From Caprella mutica (taxonomy: Eukaryota > Arthropoda > Malacostraca > Amphipoda > Caprellidae), in NCBI GenBank assembly GCA_947561585.1, contig CANNZV010001815.1, forward strand, positions 62,001 to 126,000: DNA of 64,000 nucleotides. The letters are read 5' to 3'. Shown here piece by piece: positions 58,766 through 64,000 of the stretch. A model generated the notes under the pieces. That model worked only from the letters and a program-made list of their open reading frames with translations, was not told the origin of the DNA and did no database searches. Made by a program: the position numbers and the translations under genes. The first letter of the stretch is position 1. Each line of letters opens with the position of its first letter.

Positions 58766-58770
58766 ATAAA

Positions 58771-58852
58771 TGAGAAGGGGGAGGAGGGGGTTAGTAGGAG
58801 TGGGGGATCAATTGAGGGGGCAAGAGAGTGGGGGGGAGAGGGGGGGGGGTAA
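58771..58852 (+). repeat. G-rich tract with many G runs
   Basis: GAGAAGGGGGAGGAGGGGG and later GTGGGGGGGAGAGGGGGG give at least six runs of four or more G. This could form G-quadruplexes on the plus strand. It may be the decayed end of a C/G-run element. Confidence 0.8.
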
Positions 58853-59287
58853 TAGAGAGTATCACGCTTCTGTCATTTCGTGATCACGTGCATTTTACAG
58901 CTTCTAAATATTGATCCGTATTCTCCCCGTAGGAATAACATAGCATTGATATCTGAGTTAAAATGCACTGATAAAGAATACTTAAATGTTATTATTTATT
59001 ATAAGAACCTATAATATGTCATTAATTTAAAATACATAGATATTTCAATATTTAAAACACGTGTTTTTGAAAAATAAACAATTGTTTGTGAATATCAAGG
59101 ATATCCTTTTAATTTATACTTTATTTATATACTTTATTAATGTATATACTTTATTTGTGTGTATGTTATATACAATATAAGTTAATCATTCTTGTCACAT
59201 TTCTAGAATTGATTTATTTTACCTGATAAAAATAATGCATCATCATCAACCCTAGTTACCTATTTAATATTTTCAAAATACCTAACT

Positions 59288-59540
59288 AGGGTAATATCCA
59301 AGATATCGGATAGTTCCACATTTTCGATCATTTAAAAATATATAATTCAACATTTTGCCGCTTTATTTTTATTGGTATCCATGATACCGATAGGCATCAT
59401 GGATACCAATTAAAATAACGCGGTAAAACTTTAATTTCTTCAAAAAACAATAGTTTTCCATTAAAATCAAGTTAAATTATATTTATATTTCCTTCTATGG
59501 TCGAAGATGTGGAACCGTCCGATAACTCGGAACTCACCCT
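59288..59540. mobile_element. Palindromic MITE, complete copy with central hairpin
   Basis: Ends CTAGGGTAATATCCAAG and CGGAACTCACCCTAG, with GATAGTTCCACATTTTCGAT and GAAGATGTGGAACCGTCCG inside them. In the middle is the near-perfect hairpin GGTATCCATGATACC/GGCATCATGGATACC (59370-59412). Confidence 0.85.
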
Positions 59541-59544
59541 AGTT

Positions 59545-61376
59545 ACATGATAGCTATAACCCAAAACTGTATAATGCACTGACTGACTGACACTAGGTAC
59601 CACGTGATCACCGGCTGACTAACATGTGTTTGTGAGTTGCTTTAATGCACTTCTGCATGATACACATGCATTCTCAGTGCTAGGGTGCATTGTAAACAAT
59701 TAGTAACGTTTATTGTGTTTATAACCGATTATCTCTAAACTTATTAAATATAGTTACCTGCAAGCACATAGTTCTTTTTGAAGAGTGTTGCATGAGTCGT
59801 AGTTATCTATGTTGGTTTCTTCGGTACTAGGTATGTATAGTGTCTATGTATTTAACTATGTACCTATGACGGTTAGTAAAAAAAACCACGTGGTCTTGGC
59901 GTGATCTTGCCAAAAATTTGGACTTTGTTCTATAGGACCTAACTATGAATCTATGAATGAAAATAGAGTGTCTAAAGCTACCTATGAAATTACAGTGATA
60001 ATATTTGTTATATAAGAGGGGGGGGGGGGGAATTGAAACCCCCTGTCTGCAGTTTATTGAACTTATTTATTTTCGAAGGGAAATTTGAAAGGTATAAAAT
60101 ATTAATTCTGCAATAGATTTATTTATTGTAATTTAACTGTGTGTTGGTTGACATTTTTTTAATAGATCAATTCAATTATTTTCAAACTTCAATTTAGTTT
60201 ACTAGTAAATATTATAACTTTTATTATCAATTTAATAAGATATGTTTCAATTAATAAATATAATACAATTATTATACTTATTATATTTAATACAGATATT
60301 TCTATTTTTAATTTGAAATAACCTTTTCATCACCACGTGGTTATCACATGGTGATGTCATCACACGTATATTTGCATTAGTTATGTATTGAGAATTTGTA
60401 TAATTTTAATGTTTATAAACAAAATGGTTTGTTAGTTTCCTTGTTATTGTTTTCTTTATTTACTTCCTTTTTTATTAATTAACTTACAATTAAAATACAT
60501 TTACTTATATTTGAAATATAAATTTTAAATATTTTAAATTAAATAGTTGATAAATAATTATATAATATTTGTTTAAATTATATCAATATAATATTATATA
60601 ACAAACTTTAATTTACACACAGACAATATTATGGAACGCTTATTTTTAATTTTTTTTTTCAGTAAATTTTTTTTCGTCCGGTAAATTTGTTTACATCCGG
60701 TAATTATGTTTTCACCCCCTTTTATATTTTGTTTAATTTTAATACCTCATAATTCTCTCCGAACAACAACTTCCTTTGTTTTATTTAGAGCCAAACTGTG
60801 CACGGTTGCATGACGCAATTCCCGGTGACTCTAACCCCCCTTCATAAGGGGGTTGGGTGGGGTGTTAAGAAAGGGGGGGGGGCGTTATTTGAGGGTTAGA
60901 GAGAATATAACCCCCCCACTCAGCTGTTTGTGAGCCAGTGTCACAAGCGCCTTTGCAGTGAGAGGGTCAATGCGTTATAGTCTCTGCAACCAAAGGAGTG
61001 AATAGATTTGAATTATTATCTCATTCATAAAGTGAATTTCAATGTACTAATTAATTGTTAAATAATAATGAATTCATATAGTCTGAAATATGAGGAACCT
61101 TATAGATTACGTAACTTATATTCGATATTATTAATTTAATATATGGTTTAGTATCGCACAACTTACATAAGCGATCATATCAAAAACCTGCATTATAATA
61201 TTTTTAATAATAAATATTTTATTAAGCTGTTTATAAAACTAATTTTTGTTTGTATAAAAAAAAAATATATAAGAAAGTAAACATTATAAATATTTTTAAA
61301 AAATCATTTGTTTTGTACTTCATTACAAATAGTTTTCATTTATTAAATTATTACCATTTATTTATTTTATTCACAG
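59545..61376. other. AT-rich DNA; possible promoter and 5' UTR region at its end
   Basis: G and C runs occur at 60016-60032 and 60826-60915, where TCTAACCCCCC and GGGTTAGAGAG are partly inverted. About 60920-61010 is the least AT-rich piece and might hold a first exon for the candidate gene at 61377. This is not proven. Confidence 0.4.
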
Positions 61377-61520
61377 ATTGCTCCATTCTTTCTCTATATC
61401 GATATTGAACTGTTGTAACTTTCTTCAATTAATTCATCTACATCAGATATCGTTTATTATATTATTATCTTCATATAACTATTTTTCAAAGATGTCTGCC
61501 ACGGTTGTTCCTGTTCAAGG
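61377..61520 (+). CDS. Candidate first coding exon (MSATVVPVQ...)
   Basis: A good acceptor, TTATTTTATTCACAG, ends at 61376. The segment contains ATG at 61492 in a favourable context (TTCAAAGATGTCTGCC) and stops at a donor GTGAGA at 61521. The coding part is nine full codons plus two bases (MSATVVPVQ). This would be an exon with 5' UTR and start codon. The next exon was not found before the end of the window, so neither the product nor the gene is certain. Confidence 0.35.
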
Positions 61521-61644
61521 GTGAGAAATTGATACTAAAATTATAAAAGCAAGTGAAAAATGCTAAAAAAAATAACTCTTTTTAGGTTACTAAGTACATC
61601 ATAATTATTATAGACCACCAATACTATTTTTATCTAGCATACTC

Positions 61645-62030
61645 CGTTGTATCTAGGATACGAAACATATTAATATTATATCCAGTATCCCTAAACTAAC
61701 TTTTGTATCTAGGATACGAAAACATATTGATATTGTATCCATTATCCCTAAACTAACTTTTGTATCTAGGATACGAAACATATTAATATTGTATCCATTA
61801 TCCCTAAACTTACATTAAATCTCGGAGCATTAAATGTACTCAGTCGTATCCAAGATACGAAGTATAATAATTATTATACTCAGTTTTATCCAGGATACGA
61901 AGCGTATTAATATTGTATCAATAATATTATTCCTAAATTTATTCAGTCGTATCCAGGATACGAAACTTATTAATAATCCATCCATTACTCTACTTGATGT
62001 ATTCTGTGATATCCAAGATACGAAGCTACA
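61645..62030. repeat. ~57-64-bp tandem repeat (GTATCTAGGATACGAA), 7 copies
   Basis: AGGATACGAA or a close variant recurs at about 61655, 61711, 61768, 61852, 61892, 61956 and 62014. GTATCTAGGATAC is itself a near-palindrome. Linkers are AT-rich (TATTAATATTGTATCC, ATTATCCCTAAACT). Confidence 0.85.
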
Positions 62031-62555
62031 GATCGTAATGTACCTCACAAAGTGTCAGATAGCTTTTATTGGTTGTTACGTTATTAGATAACTTATAATC
62101 TGCAACTCTTGTATTTCTATGTGAAAAGCCTTTTGAAAAACCCCTCTAAATACCATGTGTTGATTTTTCATTACTCATTATTTATATGATAGATAAGGGA
62201 ATATCAGTGTTATATCTTCATGTTGACAGTTCTTTCTGCGATAGTACTTATCACTATGTGTAGATAGCAGTAATGTGTACATAGTGTTATAGTTTAGTGA
62301 CGCTATGGACTGTAACGTAGTAACATCATAGTGACTAGGTGGTTGATGAAGAAATATTGAACATAGTTCAGTGCGTCATTATTTTTTATTGTATACGTCC
62401 AGTGAAATGGGGTAATATTTGTTATATTTACTAACTGAATAAATTTATACAAACTACATTAATATCGAGAAGTAACGTTTAATTAAAGTAAATTATTACT
62501 GAATCACTTTTTAATCTATATCACCAACTTAATATTAATATAAATTTCATTGGAT
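62031..62555. other. AT-rich non-coding DNA
   Basis: No gene or repeat is recognised here. If the candidate exon at 61377 is real, this is part of its first coding intron. Confidence 0.5.
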
Positions 62556-62560
62556 AATCT

Positions 62561-62683
62561 AGGGTAAGTTACGAGTTATCGAACAGTCCACCTTTTCGAT
62601 CACGTACAAAATTATTATTATTTTTAAGTTCTTTTTTATATGATCGAAAATGTAGAACAGTCCTATAACTCGGAACTTACCCT
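62561..62683. mobile_element. Short palindromic MITE, 123 bp
   Basis: Left AGGGTAAGTTACGAGTTATC with GAACAGTCC, right TGTAGAACAGTCCTATAACT then CGGAACTTACCCT. Almost the whole element is two inverted arms; it lacks the GGTATCCATGATACC centre of the longer copies. Confidence 0.85.
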
Positions 62684-62937
62684 ACTTACAATATCCTTCT
62701 CACAACATCTTATAACATTTTTATTGTAGGGATAAAAGTCTCCTGCCTACTAAATTTTATTTCCTATCTTTTATATTTAGATTCTTTTTTGATATTTCAA
62801 GGATATTCACGGAATAGTGTGCCTAATATTCAGGGAATATCCCCTACTATTCCCATGTTCCAGTAAAGTCTGTCCCATTAAAAACTGTAGCGTCCTTTTT
62901 AAAGTGTATAATATGCTAAGTATTTTATACTGTTTTT

Positions 62938-63137
62938 GTTTTAGTTAACGAACGGGCAACACATTTTCGACCGTATAAGAACTTTAACTCGTTATTTTAA
63001 TTCGTATCCATGATACCTGCAGGTTTCCGACTTTTATCCTAGATACAAATTAATATAACAAGTCAAATTAATGCATTATTTTCCTTCAATGATCGAAATT
63101 AGTAACCTTTTGATATGTAAGAACTTACCTTACTTTA
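62938..63137. mobile_element. Diverged palindromic MITE
   Basis: CAACACATTTTCGACCGTAT at left and AATGATCGAAATTAGTAACC at right flank the half hairpin CGTATCCATGATACCTGCAG. It directly borders the MITE at 63139. Confidence 0.65.
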
Positions 63138-63138
63138 A

Positions 63139-63331
63139 AGGCTGCTTTACACTTCACCGATATCCGTCCGGTACGTCACCGGTCCGTCTCCGTCACTCTC
63201 CTCTCAGTGATTCGGTGTCAGTGAAAAAAAAAATATCGTTATATTAATTTTAACGGACCTATTCACACAGTGATAAAAAATCTCGGATCGGTGACGTGCC
63301 GGACGGAAATCGGTGATGTGAGAAGCAGCCT
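63139..63331. mobile_element. Intact 193-bp MITE with AGGCTGCTT ends
   Basis: AGGCTGCTTTACACTTCACC and GGTGATGTGAGAAGCAGCCT form the ends, continuing inverted through CCGTCCGGTACGTCACCGG. TAA is duplicated at both borders (63136-63138 and 63332-63334). It is the uninterrupted relative of 13741-14193. Confidence 0.85.
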
Positions 63332-63339
63332 TAAAGAAA

Positions 63340-64000
63340 GGTATTTCTGTCTGTACAAAGGTGGTTAACCCCCACCTTAACCACGCCCCCTCACTATACT
63401 TTACCGTCTCACTGGGCATTTTTTCTGCGAACTGACTACCTATTACCCAATTACCATAGCCAGACAAAGGGAAAATAATGCATGTAGAGAAGCATGCAAC
63501 CGGTAATTTATCACAAGGACATACCTACCAAATTACCGGCAACTTATTTCCATACATATTGCAGTAGGATGTGTGTTGGTATCTGTGATCTATTTTAAAA
63601 TGGTTATATAAAAAAATATAACTTGTAGAAGAAACTAACAACCTGTTTGATAATGGTACCGAAACCTTTTTTTTTGTAATATATTACTATAGTTACTGTA
63701 TCCAAGCCATATAGTTAAGTTATTTTACTATTACTGGTTACGTAATACATATGTTGCTGTAGTATAGTCACTATAGTGGATAGTAACAATTGAGTAAATG
63801 CTAATATGTTATACATAGATATTAAACATAATTAGTATCATTCACAATGATCTCTGTTAATATGGAAAAATTAACTTTAATTCAAACAGTCCTATTAAAA
63901 TTTTAATGTTTTTAATACCTTGTTGTAAATTAATGTATTTATTACATTATTCGCAATACCTAGTTAATAAATTGTCAGATTGAAGATTATACAAGGTGAT
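63340..64000. other. Unique DNA at the window end
   Basis: No gene or repeat family was recognised. A minus-strand open frame at 63204-63467 crosses the MITE border and is not supported as coding. Confidence 0.5.

Noticed and set aside
1..64000. Endogenous viral sequences, ribosomal RNA genes or LTR retrotransposons
   Set aside because: No reverse transcriptase, gag, capsid, LTR or rRNA signature was recognised on either strand.

Overview
The window is nuclear DNA from an invertebrate metazoan. It is AT-rich, has spliced genes with GT-AG introns, non-coding satellite arrays, Tc1/mariner relics, tRNA-derived SINE-like units and very dense non-autonomous DNA transposons (MITEs). It shows no prokaryotic gene organisation. 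The exact taxon cannot be fixed from the sequence alone.

Two protein-coding genes can be reconstructed, both on the plus strand. (1) A Ran-binding protein 1 (RanBP1) homologue, 25213-28188, has five visible coding exons; its start codon lies in an unseen upstream exon, and it ends in an acidic tail with short SDEKATK-type repeats. (2) A complete 13-exon gene, 39021-45553, gives a 670-residue protein with the order RRM, F-box, leucine-rich repeats, acidic tail. All its splice phases agree and I do not know a named family with this architecture. A third, weaker gene start is proposed at 61377-61520.

Layout: 1-855 is the 3' half of a dead Tc1-like transposon with IR/DR-type repeats. 1.9-4.95 kb is a large 30-bp minisatellite with a ~990-bp higher-order repeat; it keeps several frames open by chance. 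5-13.5 kb is AT-rich non-coding DNA with five tRNA-like segments, at least two of which look like SINEs. 13.7-15.8 kb is a four-element nest that includes a foldback element with tandem-repeat arms. 17.6-24.8 kb and 35.0-38.9 kb are swarms of hAT-like MITEs beginning CCAGTCTG, often inserted in one another and many with 8-bp target duplications. RanBP1 lies between these swarms, followed by a 4.6-kb foldback element (30.4-35.0 kb) built of palindromic satellites. The RRM/F-box gene carries MITEs and an array of duplicated splice donors in its introns. 46.5-64 kb is mostly repeats: a second mariner relic, a G/C-run element, two different 45-bp satellites and other tandem arrays.

The main biological interest is the RRM/F-box/LRR gene with its duplicated donors, and the transposon system: one CCAGTCTG terminus shared by several unrelated interiors, and one internal core shared by elements with unrelated ends.
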